NCBI GenBank assembly: GCA_014236755.1
Contig: JACCKY010000003.1
Span: 1-64,000, forward strand
DNA length: 64,000 bases
DNA from: Candidatus Petromonas tenebris
GTDB taxonomy: Bacteria; Bacillota; Clostridia; Peptostreptococcales; Caminicellaceae
Reading direction: 5' to 3'
Part shown: piece by piece, positions 37,447 to 46,535 of the stretch
How positions within the stretch are numbered: position 1 is the stretch's first letter
Layout: each line of letters opens with the position of its first letter
Program-made: the position numbers and the translations under genes
Notes under the pieces: generated by a model
What the model was told of the DNA's origin: nothing
The model's input: only the letters and a program-made list of their open reading frames with translations
Databases searched by the model: none

Positions 37447-37632
37447 AATTTAACCTCTTGTGCTAGTTGCTCTCTAACAGTATAGCTTTAAATATCCTTC
37501 AATGTTTCCTCTGAAGCGACTTTGAAGAGCTGTTTTTGCCTCTAAATCTTTTCTATTAAAACAGCTCTTCTACGGAGCCTGAAGAGGATTATTGAAGGAT
37601 ATCTATAAGGAACTAGCGAGGCAAGTTAAATT
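37447..37632. repeat. Hairpin repeat family A, copy 3 (most complete)
   Basis: The element is about 186 bases with paired outer arms: AATTTAACC...GCTAGTT at the left and AACTAGCG...GTTAAATT at the right, enclosing the same core as copies 1 and 2. The outer 12-bp stem begins at 37492. The hairpin loop differs slightly (GCCTCTAAATCTTTTCTAT). It lies in the 525-base gap between the QueG-like gene and the carbamoylase remnant. Confidence 0.85.
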
Positions 37633-37670
37633 AATTAAGCACAAACTCAAATTTCAAAATAAAAAATCAC

Positions 37671-37704
37671 CTATCGCATTAAAACGACAAGTGATTTTAT
37701 TTTT
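37671..37704. terminator. Hairpin terminator
   Basis: AAAATCAC and GTGATTTT pair, with an inner TCG/CGA pairing. On the minus strand the stem is followed by TTTTTTATTTT. It is probably the end of the M20 amidohydrolase unit, including the remnant at 37813. Confidence 0.65.
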
Positions 37705-37812
37705 ATAATCTATAATTCATAATAATAAATTACCTCGACACACATACCCTATCATTTCAAAAATAAAAATAAAATCAAATTGAAAGGCTAAAAAGTTTCT
37801 ATTTATTTCATT

Positions 37813-38177
37813 CTATTTAGCTAATTTAACTAATACTTCACTTAAAACTTTAGCTCCCCTATAAATATCTTCAAAATTTGTAAATTCATCGGGAGCATGA
37901 CTTACACCATTGACACTGGGTACAAATATCATACCTATGTCAGTTATTCTTGCCATATTTAAGGCATCATGATAGGCTCCGCATATTTTTTTACAAAGTT
38001 TACAACAGTTCGTTCCTCAGAAGTATAAGGCAAGCGGGTTATGCCTTTTTACTCACTTTCAAAACCTATTTTTCCTAGTTCTTCAAAGTGTCTTCTTAAT
38101 CTTTCTTTACAAAGCTTATTAGCAATAATTACTTTGTAACCGCTCCCTAACCATTTATTAGATTTACTTACCCCCAT
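37813..38177 (-). pseudogene. Internally deleted M20 carbamoylase/allantoate amidohydrolase remnant
   Basis: The minus strand reads, from about 38120, CKERLRRHFEELGKIGFESE, a stop, then KGITRLPYTSEERTVVNFVK: the N-terminus of N-carbamoyl-amino-acid / allantoate hydrolases with one nonsense codon. It then jumps, with a frame change in a run of As, to GAYHDALNMARITDIGMIFV, PSVNGVSHAPDEFTNFED and LVKLAK with a stop at 37813, the C-terminus of the same family. About 300 central residues, including most zinc ligands, are missing. It follows the intact M20 amidohydrolase on the same strand. Confidence 0.85.
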
Positions 38178-38202
38178 ACTCTACGAGCTTCCTTCGTCGT
38201 CA

Positions 38203-39393
38203 TTATTTGTTATTTTCCAGCCAGTCTATAGCCCCTTGAGTAAGCAACGCTGTTCCTAACCAAAATACCTCCTCATCTAAATCAAACTTAGAATTATGGT
38301 GAGGGTAAACTATCCCATCAATTTCCTTTATAGAACTCAAAAAGAAAAATGTGCCCGGAACTTCTTCTAAAAAATACGCCATATCTTCTCCACCCATAAC
38401 AGGTACTTTTATTTCGATTATATCATCCTCACTAATTATTTTTTTTGCACTGTTTACAAAGTCTAATGTAAAATCTTCATCATTAACAAGAGGAGGATAT
38501 CCAAATGTATATTCATATTCATATTCTCCACGCATTCCTTTAGTAATGTTTTCTATTACTTCTTCTATACGTCTTGCAATCCTCTCTCTAACCTCTTTAT
38601 CCGTTGCCCTAACCGTACCTTCCAGTTCCACGAAATCCGGAATAATATTGTACGCTCTTCCACCATGAACTTTTCCTATAGTTAACACCGCTGGATCAGT
38701 AGCTTTAACTTCTCTGCTAACAATATTTTGAAGAGCTGTTATTACTTGACCAGTTATTGCTACTGGGTCTACTCCCTGCTCAGGATAAGCTCCATGGCAT
38801 CCCTTACCTTTAATTTTTATATGAAACCTATCTAGACAAGCCATAAGTTTTCCATAACAAACACCTATCTTTCCCGATGGAAGACCATCAACAACTCTAC
38901 CAATATGAAGTCCTATGACTGCATCAACCTTTGGGTTTTCAAGGGCACCATCTTCTATCATTGGTTTTGCTCCACCAGGCCCTTCTTCAGCTGGCTGAAA
39001 AATCAGTTTAATATTGCCTTTTAAGCTTGCTTTGTTTTCATTTAGTATTTTAGCAGCACCTAATAACATTGCTGTGTGGGCATCATGACCACAAGCATGC
39101 ATATTACCGTTTGTGGAAGCAAATGATAAACCCGTCTCTTCCTTTATTGCCAAGCCATCCATATCAGCTCTGAGGGCAATAGTCCTACCTGGTTTAGAAC
39201 CTTTAATAAGCCCCACTACACCATATCCCCCAACATTATCTCTGTATTCTATTCCCATCTCCTCCAGTCGTTCTTTTACATAAGCGGAGGTTTGAGGCAG
39301 TTGCAGTCCTACCTCAGGAATTTGATGCAATTCTCTTCTCCAGCTAACTATCTCTTCTTGTATTTTTTTTGATTCATTAACGATATCAATCAT
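38203..39393 (-). CDS. M20-family amidohydrolase (N-acyl-amino-acid / hippurate hydrolase type)
   Basis: This protein of about 396 residues has the M20D pattern: RADMDGLAIKEETGL, MHACGHDAHTAMLLGAA (metal ligands near residue 105), PAEEGPGGAKPMIEDG (catalytic Glu), the dimerisation insert, and VMGGEDMAYFLEEVPGTFFF. Family members cleave N-acyl or aminobenzoyl-type amides or dipeptides. The ATG at 39393 lies eight bases after AGGAG; the upstream GTG overlaps it. It follows two membrane proteins and a PucR regulator on the same strand, suggesting import and hydrolysis of one amide substrate. Confidence 0.92.
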   Translation of the reverse strand: MIDIVNESKKIQEEIVSWRRELHQIPEVGLQLPQTSAYVKERLEEMGIEYRDNVGGYGVVGLIKGSKPGRTIALRADMDGLAIKEETGLSFASTNGNMHACGHDAHTAMLLGAAKILNENKASLKGNIKLIFQPAEEGPGGAKPMIEDGALENPKVDAVIGLHIGRVVDGLPSGKIGVCYGKLMACLDRFHIKIKGKGCHGAYPEQGVDPVAITGQVITALQNIVSREVKATDPAVLTIGKVHGGRAYNIIPDFVELEGTVRATDKEVRERIARRIEEVIENITKGMRGEYEYEYTFGYPPLVNDEDFTLDFVNSAKKIISEDDIIEIKVPVMGGEDMAYFLEEVPGTFFFLSSIKEIDGIVYPHHNSKFDLDEEVFWLGTALLTQGAIDWLENNK

Positions 39394-39482
39394 TTTTAGC
39401 ACTCCTTTCTATTTTTCCCTCTACCCTTTTATTATTATAAAAACAAACCTCTCCCCCAAAAATTTCAAAGAACGTATCCATG

Positions 39483-40169
39483 TTACGCTTCACTTGTTGT
39501 ATTATTAGATTTATTCTCCTTATTGTACAGAATTCTAGCAATTCCTATTGTCCCGAAAACTGCAGCTATTATTAACATCCAAGCAGACATACCAGTAGTG
39601 TAACGTAATAGGACAGGAATACCTATACCAATAACGGCAAGTTTAGGATATTTGAAAGCAAACTGCCCAAAAACTGCTCCAAGAATAGCCGGTACGGTAT
39701 AATTCCTAAAAGCATCAGCCAAAGCAGGAGGGAATAATTTTATTAGCATAGTACCGACAAAAGCTGCTAAAGTAACACCTATTAAATTAGTAATGACCGA
39801 TCCAGTAATTCCTAAAGTTGAAATGACCTCGGCTTCTTTTGTTCCCGGTTTTGTGTCTGTAACTTCAAGAGCCATTCCGGCACAAGGCAAACGCAAGTTT
39901 GAAATATTGCCTGACAAGAACGACAAATATGTACCTGAAAGACCCAAGATAGAGTAATAGGATATCGGTTCAACTACATAAAAAGCTCCATATAAAGTGG
40001 CAATCATTCCCCAGGCCTTTAACGCTGTAGAAAACGATGGGGCAGCTCCATGAACTAAATACAGATAGATAGAAGGCAGAAAACTCAGTATAGCAGCAGT
40101 TAAAAGCGTCCACATTCCTACTTTAGTAACAGGTTTAAACCATACCTGGTTAAATTCTTTATTATCCAT
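39483..40169 (-). CDS. Integral membrane protein, second subunit of DUF5058-type carrier
   Basis: This 228-residue protein has about six membrane segments (for example MWTLLTAAILSFLPSIYLYL and AVIGIGIPVLLRYTTGMSAW). A conserved-looking polar stretch, SGNISNLRLPCAGMALEVTD, may line a path. I do not recognise a characterised family, but genes like this occur directly after DUF5058 genes and before M20 peptidases in Firmicutes. The gap to the neighbour is 23 bases. I infer that the two form one transporter for the substrate of the M20 enzyme. The C-terminus is a charged, asparagine-rich tail. Confidence 0.65.
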   Translation of the reverse strand: MDNKEFNQVWFKPVTKVGMWTLLTAAILSFLPSIYLYLVHGAAPSFSTALKAWGMIATLYGAFYVVEPISYYSILGLSGTYLSFLSGNISNLRLPCAGMALEVTDTKPGTKEAEVISTLGITGSVITNLIGVTLAAFVGTMLIKLFPPALADAFRNYTVPAILGAVFGQFAFKYPKLAVIGIGIPVLLRYTTGMSAWMLIIAAVFGTIGIARILYNKENKSNNTTSEA

Positions 40170-40192
40170 TAAAAGTCACCTCCATAAATAAT

Positions 40193-40906
40193 TTAAGCAA
40201 ACAGAACTGCAGCAAACATTCCAATCAACATAGCAATACCTAAAGAATATTCCTTAATCTTAGGATATTTTTTTGTTATATTTACCAGGGCAACCATTGC
40301 TATTGCTCCAACAATTACTGCAATTAAGTTTCCTCCACCCTTTATCACATAACCTGAGTTAAGGTATCCAAATACTCCCAGCATGGCAGCACCACTTAAT
40401 ACGGCCAGCCATTTTACATCTCCTCCGCCTACTTTGGTCCTCAATTTCTCTAATTTATGGCAGAACAAACCAACAAATACCAACCATCCTGCTCCATTCA
40501 CAGCCATTGTCCACCAGGAAGTTGCAACAGCTTTGAGGTCGTAGTCAGGCCCACCAAATTGAATTCCTAATGCATCTGCCCCTGTTTTAGCTGCTGTCAA
40601 CTCAGTTGGAGCTGATCCTATAATAGCTAGTCTCATCCAGCTAATGGGACCTCCAATCACTGACATCATACCCACCATAATTATAAATATAGCTATTACT
40701 GGCCCTATAGCAGTTATTAGTCCTGTTTTAAATGCAGTTTTACAAGTTTCATCTGGTATTCCCAGCTTTTTTGTAGTAGACCTAGCAAGCTTTGTATAAA
40801 TTATTGCTTGAATAGCTGCCATAATAACTACTGGTGCTGCCACAATCCATACACCCAATTCATTAGCTACTTTTAAAATCTGATCATTCACAAACAACAC
40901 CTCCAT
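40193..40906 (-). CDS. DUF5058-like integral membrane protein
   Basis: This 237-residue protein has six to seven membrane segments. The loop WMRLAIIGSAPTELTAAKTG followed by FGGPDYDLKAVATSWWTMAV is what I associate with the DUF5058 family (PF16481). It has a strong ribosome site (GGAGGTG). It forms an operon with a second membrane protein and an M20 amidohydrolase; the PucR-type regulator lies upstream on the same strand. Transport of a small nitrogen compound is inferred from context only. Confidence 0.7.
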   Translation of the reverse strand: MEVLFVNDQILKVANELGVWIVAAPVVIMAAIQAIIYTKLARSTTKKLGIPDETCKTAFKTGLITAIGPVIAIFIIMVGMMSVIGGPISWMRLAIIGSAPTELTAAKTGADALGIQFGGPDYDLKAVATSWWTMAVNGAGWLVFVGLFCHKLEKLRTKVGGGDVKWLAVLSGAAMLGVFGYLNSGYVIKGGGNLIAVIVGAIAMVALVNITKKYPKIKEYSLGIAMLIGMFAAVLFA

Positions 40907-41029
40907 TATTAAAGTTATTAGATATTTCTATAAATTTTCCTAAATTCTTTTGTAGAAATGTCAAAAAATTAACTGCTTTTTTTAATAATTGTTTTTTTAC
41001 ATAAAAATCTCTGTTAATTTTGTGTTTTT

Positions 41030-41066
41030 TTACAAAATAAAAAACACCTAAATAAATTAAGTGTTT
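41030..41066 (-). terminator. Terminator of the pucR-like gene
   Basis: On the minus strand AAACACTTAA...TAGGTGTTT is followed by TTTTATTTTG. The regulator's stop codon lies within the first arm. Confidence 0.75.
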
Positions 41067-42661
41067 AAGAGATTTATAAACTTTAATATAATTTCAAGCT
41101 TCAATCTTTCAATAGGATTTTTAAATTCAACATAACATAATTGCTGGATTTTATCTATTCTATACCGAACAGTATTACTGTGTATGAACAACTTTTTAGC
41201 AGCTAAATTATAATTACAGCCACTATCCAGATATGCTTTGAGAGTCAAAAGCAGTTCATCCTTATCATCTTGACTAAATATGGGAGAAATGTCTTCTACA
41301 ATGGTATTGAAATCCTCTTGCTGAAAGGCCTCTATTCTGAAAAGTCCAAAGGGTCCCAGTTCTTTATACAAGACAACTTTTTCACTTGGATAGATATGGC
41401 CTCCTATTTCTATAGACTTTATACTTTCTATATAACTTTTCCTTATATTAAAGACCCTGTCCACTGTATATCCTATTCCACACTTAAAATCGCTGTAAGG
41501 TATATCTTTCTCCAAATAATCTATGAGCATACTACATTTATCTTTGATTTCACCATTGTCAACAATGTCTTTATAGGTTTCATATAAAATTACTAACTGA
41601 TTTTTGCTTTGTAAGCCAAATATAGCTTTTTTTCTAGAAAAACTCTGATATATTCTCCGGGAAATCTTTTCTCTGTGTTCATACAAATATATATTCTCAT
41701 TAAGCTGCTGAATACATATACAAATAAACTTTTTATCAATATTAATCTGTAGATTTTGAGCTCTTTTATAAAGCTTTTCCTCATCTTTATAGGTCTTTTT
41801 AATTATATCCTGAATAAACTCATCCTGAAATATTCCTTCCATAGAGTTCATTAAATAAATTTGCTCATAAACGTAAGAGAGCAAAGTATAGCTCAATCTG
41901 ATGGAAAAAAGATCATAGTAGTCTATCTTATTCCCTGTTTCCCACACTACAAAATAAGCCACGGTTATATTTTGGACAATTATAGGGATGGTAATCCATG
42001 ATTTTTTTTTCTTATCTTCAATGTTTTTTATACGATAAATTTTTAACTTGTCACAAATAATTTCTCTTTGATGACTAAACGAAGGGTCCCATAAATCAGT
42101 ATAATCTATGCTATTTTTTTTACTTGAAATTTGTTTTCCAGTACTGTAAACATTATCACTCATTAAGTCATAAATTAAAACAGATTTTCCCAACTCAATA
42201 GAAAGATTTTGTATTATTCCCCTTATTTTTTTGTCAAAATACTGGTAGTTAGCATATATTGGTAAAAGCTTCTTGGTATCATTGATTCGCAAAATATATC
42301 TGTTTAAAACTACAGCATTTACGGCATTGATAACATCAATCCATGCAGCCTCATAGGGCAAACTGATTAAAGGTAAATTAAATTCATTACACATATTTAT
42401 AATTTCCTCAGGAATTGCCTTCAAAAACCTGTCCACTTTTATTCCAAGTCCTGCTGCATTATTTTGATGTAAATGTAAAATTACATTCTTGAAAAGCCCG
42501 TAGTCATTTTTAAATAAATACCCAGTTGTAACCACAAACTCCTTACCCTTAAACCATTTATATCCGTCAGGCGCATCAAATAAAGTAACCGCTTGTATCC
42601 TTCTGTCCAAACCCTTTGACCCTGCCAATATGCTACAGTCCTTAAAATATTTTGATTCCAA
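41057..42661 (-). CDS. PucR-family transcriptional regulator, damaged or non-standard start
   Basis: This protein of about 534 residues has an N-terminal PucR sensor domain (GSKGLDRRIQAVTLFDAPDG; KEFVVTTGYLFKND), a middle GGDEF-like/CdaR region, and a C-terminal HTH_30 domain (FIHSNTVRYRIDKIQQL). Family members activate genes for purine, ureide or amide use. The visible start is a TTG at 42661 only two bases after GGGAGG. The expected N-terminus GVTVREVLESKY is present upstream in frame, but the ATG at 42684 reads ATGGGG then TAA; one more G in that run would restore ATG and the full domain. It likely controls the operon at 38.2-40.9 kb. Confidence 0.85.
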   Translation of the reverse strand: MESKYFKDCSILAGSKGLDRRIQAVTLFDAPDGYKWFKGKEFVVTTGYLFKNDYGLFKNVILHLHQNNAAGLGIKVDRFLKAIPEEIINMCNEFNLPLISLPYEAAWIDVINAVNAVVLNRYILRINDTKKLLPIYANYQYFDKKIRGIIQNLSIELGKSVLIYDLMSDNVYSTGKQISSKKNSIDYTDLWDPSFSHQREIICDKLKIYRIKNIEDKKKKSWITIPIIVQNITVAYFVVWETGNKIDYYDLFSIRLSYTLLSYVYEQIYLMNSMEGIFQDEFIQDIIKKTYKDEEKLYKRAQNLQINIDKKFICICIQQLNENIYLYEHREKISRRIYQSFSRKKAIFGLQSKNQLVILYETYKDIVDNGEIKDKCSMLIDYLEKDIPYSDFKCGIGYTVDRVFNIRKSYIESIKSIEIGGHIYPSEKVVLYKELGPFGLFRIEAFQQEDFNTIVEDISPIFSQDDKDELLLTLKAYLDSGCNYNLAAKKLFIHSNTVRYRIDKIQQLCYVEFKNPIERLKLEIILKFINLLNT

Positions 42662-43037
42662 TACCTCCCTAACCGTTACCCCATTGATATCCCCCTTCTC
42701 CTTATGCTTCTAAATCATAGAAGCTTTTGGTATAATTTGCTATTCCATTTTTAATCTTATCTCTGCAAAATCTTCAAAATTCTTCAATCTTTAATTAATA
42801 TTTTCTGCGTAAGCTAACAGAATCTTGTAGCTCATTAGGTGTCATCTTATATATATATTAATTTTAATTCATAATTCATAATTATACCACAGTCAATAAT
42901 ATCTATCCTTACGGTTTCTTTCAAAAATAAAGTCAAATCGAAAAACTAAAAAATTAGTTGACTATACTAAAACGATATATTAGAATCAAATTATACTATC
43001 CCCAGGTATATGGGAGTAAGGAGGTTTTAATAGGAGG
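42662..43037. other. Intergenic stretch between pucR-like gene and rhodanese
   Basis: Apart from the disrupted pucR 5' end (42662-42684) and the rhodanese ribosome site, I see AT-rich sequence with TTCATAATTCATAATTATA-type low complexity. There is no repeat copy, aptamer or gene. Confidence 0.55.
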
Positions 43038-43046
43038 ATGATTACA

Positions 43047-43364
43047 ATGTTTAATTTTGGTACTAAATATGAAAAAATATCTGTTGATGAAATAGAAAAG
43101 CACATGAGTGAAGGAGCTATTCTAGTAGACATAAGAAATGAAGATGCCTATAAGGAAGGTCATATCAAAGGAGCTCTTAATATTCCCATGAAATCTTTGC
43201 CCTTTAGGATGAGTGAGCTGGATAAGAATAAAGATATATTAGTGATTTGTTATGTAGGTGGAAGTAGCAGAGTAGCTTCAAAGATTTTGAGCAAGGCGGG
43301 ATTTAACGTGAAAAATGTAAATGGCGGCATGAAGGCTTGGAAAGGCGAAGTAGTTACACTCTAA
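43047..43364 (+). CDS. Single-domain rhodanese-like protein
   Basis: This protein of about 105 residues has LVDIRNEDAYKEGHIKGALN (CH2A) and the active-site loop VICYVGGSSRVASKIL, with the catalytic Cys near residue 71, and VNGGMKAWKGEV at the end. Rhodaneses carry sulfur as a persulfide. The loop CYVGGSSR is typical of the bacterial single-domain GlpE/PspE group. I chose the ATG at 43047 because TAGGAGG lies eight bases upstream; the ATG at 43038 abuts it. It is a single gene on the plus strand. Confidence 0.92.
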   Translation: MFNFGTKYEKISVDEIEKHMSEGAILVDIRNEDAYKEGHIKGALNIPMKSLPFRMSELDKNKDILVICYVGGSSRVASKILSKAGFNVKNVNGGMKAWKGEVVTL

Positions 43365-43441
43365 TTCTTCGCCTTATTTTACATGATTAATATTCCTATA
43401 TATAATACGTAGGAAATTCATTTTTTACAATCCCTGTTTCT

Positions 43442-43996
43442 TTAATCTTCCCAACGCTTTAGACAGTCAGTATTTATATTAAAATTATCTAATACCCTTC
43501 CTATCGTTTGATTAACGATATCATCTATCGTTTTGGGATTTGTATAGAAGGCTGGAACTGGCGGTGTAATTATTGCTCCTATATGACATAGTTTAAGCAT
43601 GTTTTCTAAATGAATAGCATTTAAAGGCGTTTCCCTTGTCATCAATACTAACTTTCTTTTCTCTTTTATAGTTACATCTGCTGCTCTGATAATTAAGTCT
43701 TCTGTATAGCCGCTTGCTATTCCTGCTAAAGTTTTCATGCTGCAAGGAGCTATAACCATGCCATCACATTTGAATGAACCGCTAGATATTGAAACTGCTA
43801 AATTGTTTTCATTATAATAATAATCTGCTATTTTCACTACTTCTTCAACAGTATATTCCGTCTCAGTTTCTATTGTTACTTTACCCCACTTACTTATTAA
43901 AAGATGAGATTCTATACCTTTTTTCTTTAATTCTTGCAGTATTCTAATTCCATATATTGCTCCTGAGGCACCAGTAATAGCTAGAATAATTCCCAT
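43442..43996 (-). CDS. ubiX: UbiX-like flavin prenyltransferase
   Basis: This protein of about 184 residues attaches a dimethylallyl group to FMN, making the prenylated cofactor of UbiD decarboxylases. It starts [18 protein letters not shown], with [20 protein letters not shown] and [20 protein letters not shown], the prenyl/phosphate-binding segments. The frame begins two codons before the preferred ATG. Its expected client, UbiD, is only present next door as a deletion remnant, so this intact gene may serve a UbiD elsewhere or be on the way to loss. Confidence 0.93.
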   Translation of the reverse strand: MGIILAITGASGAIYGIRILQELKKKGIESHLLISKWGKVTIETETEYTVEEVVKIADYYYNENNLAVSISSGSFKCDGMVIAPCSMKTLAGIASGYTEDLIIRAADVTIKEKRKLVLMTRETPLNAIHLENMLKLCHIGAIITPPVPAFYTNPKTIDDIVNQTIGRVLDNFNINTDCLKRWED

Positions 43997-44110
43997 AGCC
44001 ACTTCCCCTTTATAAAAAAATTAATTTTTTATATCAGTCAAACTTTTATATTGAAAAACTCCTACTATCAACAAGATCCCGAGCCCAATAAGGTTACTTA
44101 AATAATTTGG

Positions 44111-44812
44111 CTAGAATAACATAAATGCTGCTACCAACAAACCAATGCATTCATAACCAGAAGTTTTCCTGAATAACCGTCTGTTTACTCCGCTAGCCAA
44201 TGCATAACATCCAACAAGTATTGCTATTGAGGATACTATAATATGTTTTATATCACCATATAATAAAATCTCTGGTCTATATACAAAAACAAATGGAATT
44301 ATATAAGCAACTATGCCTAATTTAACTGCTGTAAACCCTACCTTCATCGGATCTGATTTAGCAATGGATGCTGCTGTATATGCAGCCATAGCTACGGGAG
44401 GTGTCATGGTAGCCATTGCTGCAAAATATACTATAAACATATGTGCAGCCATAGGCTGTACACCGGCTCTAATTAGAGCTGGAGCTGCTAATGATGCAGC
44501 CAAAATATATGTTGGAGTTATGTTCATTCCCATTCCGAGAATAATAGTTACAATCATTGTCAAAATTAGAGCCAAAAACAATTTCCCCGACGCCAATGCT
44601 AAAACAAGAGATGTAAACTTGGCGCCGATATCTGTTAATGAAATAATTCCTACTATAATCCCTGCCGCTGAACATGCTATTGCAATAATTAAAATAGTTT
44701 TTATAGAATGTTCTAAGGTACTTAATATTTTTTTTGGACTCATCCATTGACTTCTATCCTTTGTAAAATAGCTAAATACAATTAATAAAATAATTGATTC
44801 AAAGGCTGCTCT
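44111..44812 (-). pseudogene. C-terminal remnant of a TRAP transporter (TAXI-type) fused permease
   Basis: About 230 residues remain: the frame enters with AAFESIILLIVFSYFTKD, continues through MSPKKILSTLEHSIKTILI, the helix-rich GMGMNITPTYILAASLAAPA and MATMTPPVAMAAYTAASIAK, to the end. These match the last third of the roughly 640-residue 4TM/12TM TRAP permease fusions. The first two thirds are missing and the join falls in the tail of the UbiD remnant. No periplasmic binding protein is adjacent. An internal ATG could still start a 210-residue membrane fragment, but a functional carrier is unlikely. Confidence 0.82.
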
Positions 44813-45455
44813 GCCTATTCATCACATCATCGGGTACTTTTATTCTCTCTGGATAAGGTCTGCTCACGGGCTTTGTAGCATCAATTATCATCTTATCTCC
44901 TACTGCATGTATAATAGAAGATGGATCCAAAGAGCCACCTCTAACCCCTTTTATAATATCCACATCTTCAGTAGCCTGAACTCGAGTAGCCATTGCACAA
45001 AGAACTTCTTTTTCATTAAATACATCGATGTCTTTATCTACAACAATGATATGTTTTAGTTCATCCTTCCCTCGTATTAACATTCTGCGATGAGATGAAT
45101 TATATATTCCAGTATCTGGATCCGGTGCAATTACAGCATCCACTAAATAGGGATATCCATCCATCTCATGATGAGTAAGTACTGGTAACTCCGTTAAGTC
45201 TACTTCATCTCCTATCTTAACTATCTCTTTAACCGGGGCTTCTTCTTTGCTTATAACAATTGGTTTTATAAATCTTTGACTCCTTTTAGCCACTTCAAAA
45301 CTTGTTTCCATACGCCATTTATCTTTCATTAAATCCATGGCTACAGCACACTTTTCTCTTGTTGCAAACATATTAGTAATAACTTTAAATTGACTCAATT
45401 TACCTTTTAGATTTTTAACTTTTTCAAAAACTAATATGTAATTAAAAATTTTTAG
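44799..45455 (-). pseudogene. UbiD-family decarboxylase remnant with N-terminal and internal deletions
   Basis: The frame is open from 45455 and reads YILVFEKVKN then FKVITNMFATREKCAVAM, matching UbiD from about residue 35. It reaches ELPVLTHHEMDGYPYLVDAV and YNSSHRRML near residue 170 of UbiD, then jumps in frame to KHIIVVDKDIDVFNEKEVLC, IDATKPVSRPYPERIKVP near the UbiD C-terminus. Roughly 200 central residues, including most of the prenyl-FMN site, are missing, and no good start codon exists. It then stops inside TRAP permease sequence. The locus has lost function through at least three deletions. Confidence 0.85.
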
Positions 45456-45548
45456 TTACTGTATTGTAAAAAAGCTTAACCTGTTAACTTGTAAATAATA
45501 TGTATATATTATAAAATATAGTAAAATCCTTACAAAGGGGAGTTCTTT

Positions 45549-46283
45549 ATGTCTGAATATAAGGCTAAGATAACGCATTTATTCCACAGTGGATTTATTG
45601 TAGAAACTGAAAACCATACCTTAGTATTTGACTATTTTAATCCTCGTACTAACTCCAATTTACCTTCCAGCGGTCTATTAAATTTCCATTATTTTGCTGA
45701 AAAAGATAATGTGTTTGTCTTGGTATCCCACAGCCACAGCGATCACTATACTCCTGAAATATTTAAATGGCAAAGCCTAAATCCCAATATAAAATATATA
45801 CTTAGTGATGATGTAAAAGCTAAAGACATTAAACCGAATTATTATTTTATGAAAAAATATGAAGAATTAAAAATAGATAAAATAAAAATTAAAACCTATG
45901 GCACTACTGATAGAGGTCTGTCCTTTTTAGTTAAAGTAGACGGCTTGTCTATCTTTCATTCCGGTGATCTTAACTGGTGGCATTGGAAAGATGATTCTCC
46001 ACAGGTTCAGGCTAAGGAGGAGAGAGACTTTAAAGATGAGATTGAAAAAATAAAGGATGAAAAAATTGATATAGCCTTTGTTCCCGTTGACCCTAGGCTT
46101 GAAGAATTTTATTATCTTGCCGGTGAATATTTTGCTAGAACTATAAAACCAAATCTCTTAGTACCAATGCACTTTGGTGACAAGTTTTATATTACCGAAA
46201 AATTTAAAAAGAAAATCAGTAATTTATATCCCGAAATTCCTACTATTTCAAATATAATGGATGTTATATTTTTTAAAGAGTAG
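45549..46283 (+). CDS. Metallo-beta-lactamase-fold hydrolase
   Basis: This 244-residue protein has the MBL zinc motif in VLVSHSHSDHYTPEIFKW (near residue 62), further ligands in SIFHSGDLNWWHW (Asp) and LVPMHFGDKFY (His). It starts like UPF0173/L-ascorbate-lactonase-type members (HSGFIVETENHTLVFDYFNP). It is soluble and of unknown substrate. It is preceded by AAAGGGGAG and stands alone on the plus strand. Confidence 0.88.
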   Translation: MSEYKAKITHLFHSGFIVETENHTLVFDYFNPRTNSNLPSSGLLNFHYFAEKDNVFVLVSHSHSDHYTPEIFKWQSLNPNIKYILSDDVKAKDIKPNYYFMKKYEELKIDKIKIKTYGTTDRGLSFLVKVDGLSIFHSGDLNWWHWKDDSPQVQAKEERDFKDEIEKIKDEKIDIAFVPVDPRLEEFYYLAGEYFARTIKPNLLVPMHFGDKFYITEKFKKKISNLYPEIPTISNIMDVIFFKE

Positions 46284-46535
46284 CAAAAATAATTCAACTA
46301 GTCATAGTCGTTAGCTTAAGGTAATATATGGTTATTTCCTATATGAAAATGTAAAAAAACTCGCTCCTTGTTTTTTATACATTTTTATTATTATTGGAAT
46401 ATTATGAATTAAGTTAACTCTTATGTTTAAATAGTAAAGTATATATACAGTCAATATTTTCAATGATTAAAAGCATTTACATTGGGTAAAATAATTAATG
46501 AAATTTTCAAAATAACTTATAGAAAGGGTGATTTT

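Noticed and set aside
40919-41040. Promoter/operator for the PucR-controlled operon
   Set aside because: The region is T-rich with several weak -10-like matches; none could be chosen with confidence.
44469-44747. Alternative minus-strand frame rich in Asn, Tyr and Ser over the TRAP remnant
   Set aside because: It is a frame shadow with no family resemblance; the membrane-protein frame is the real one.
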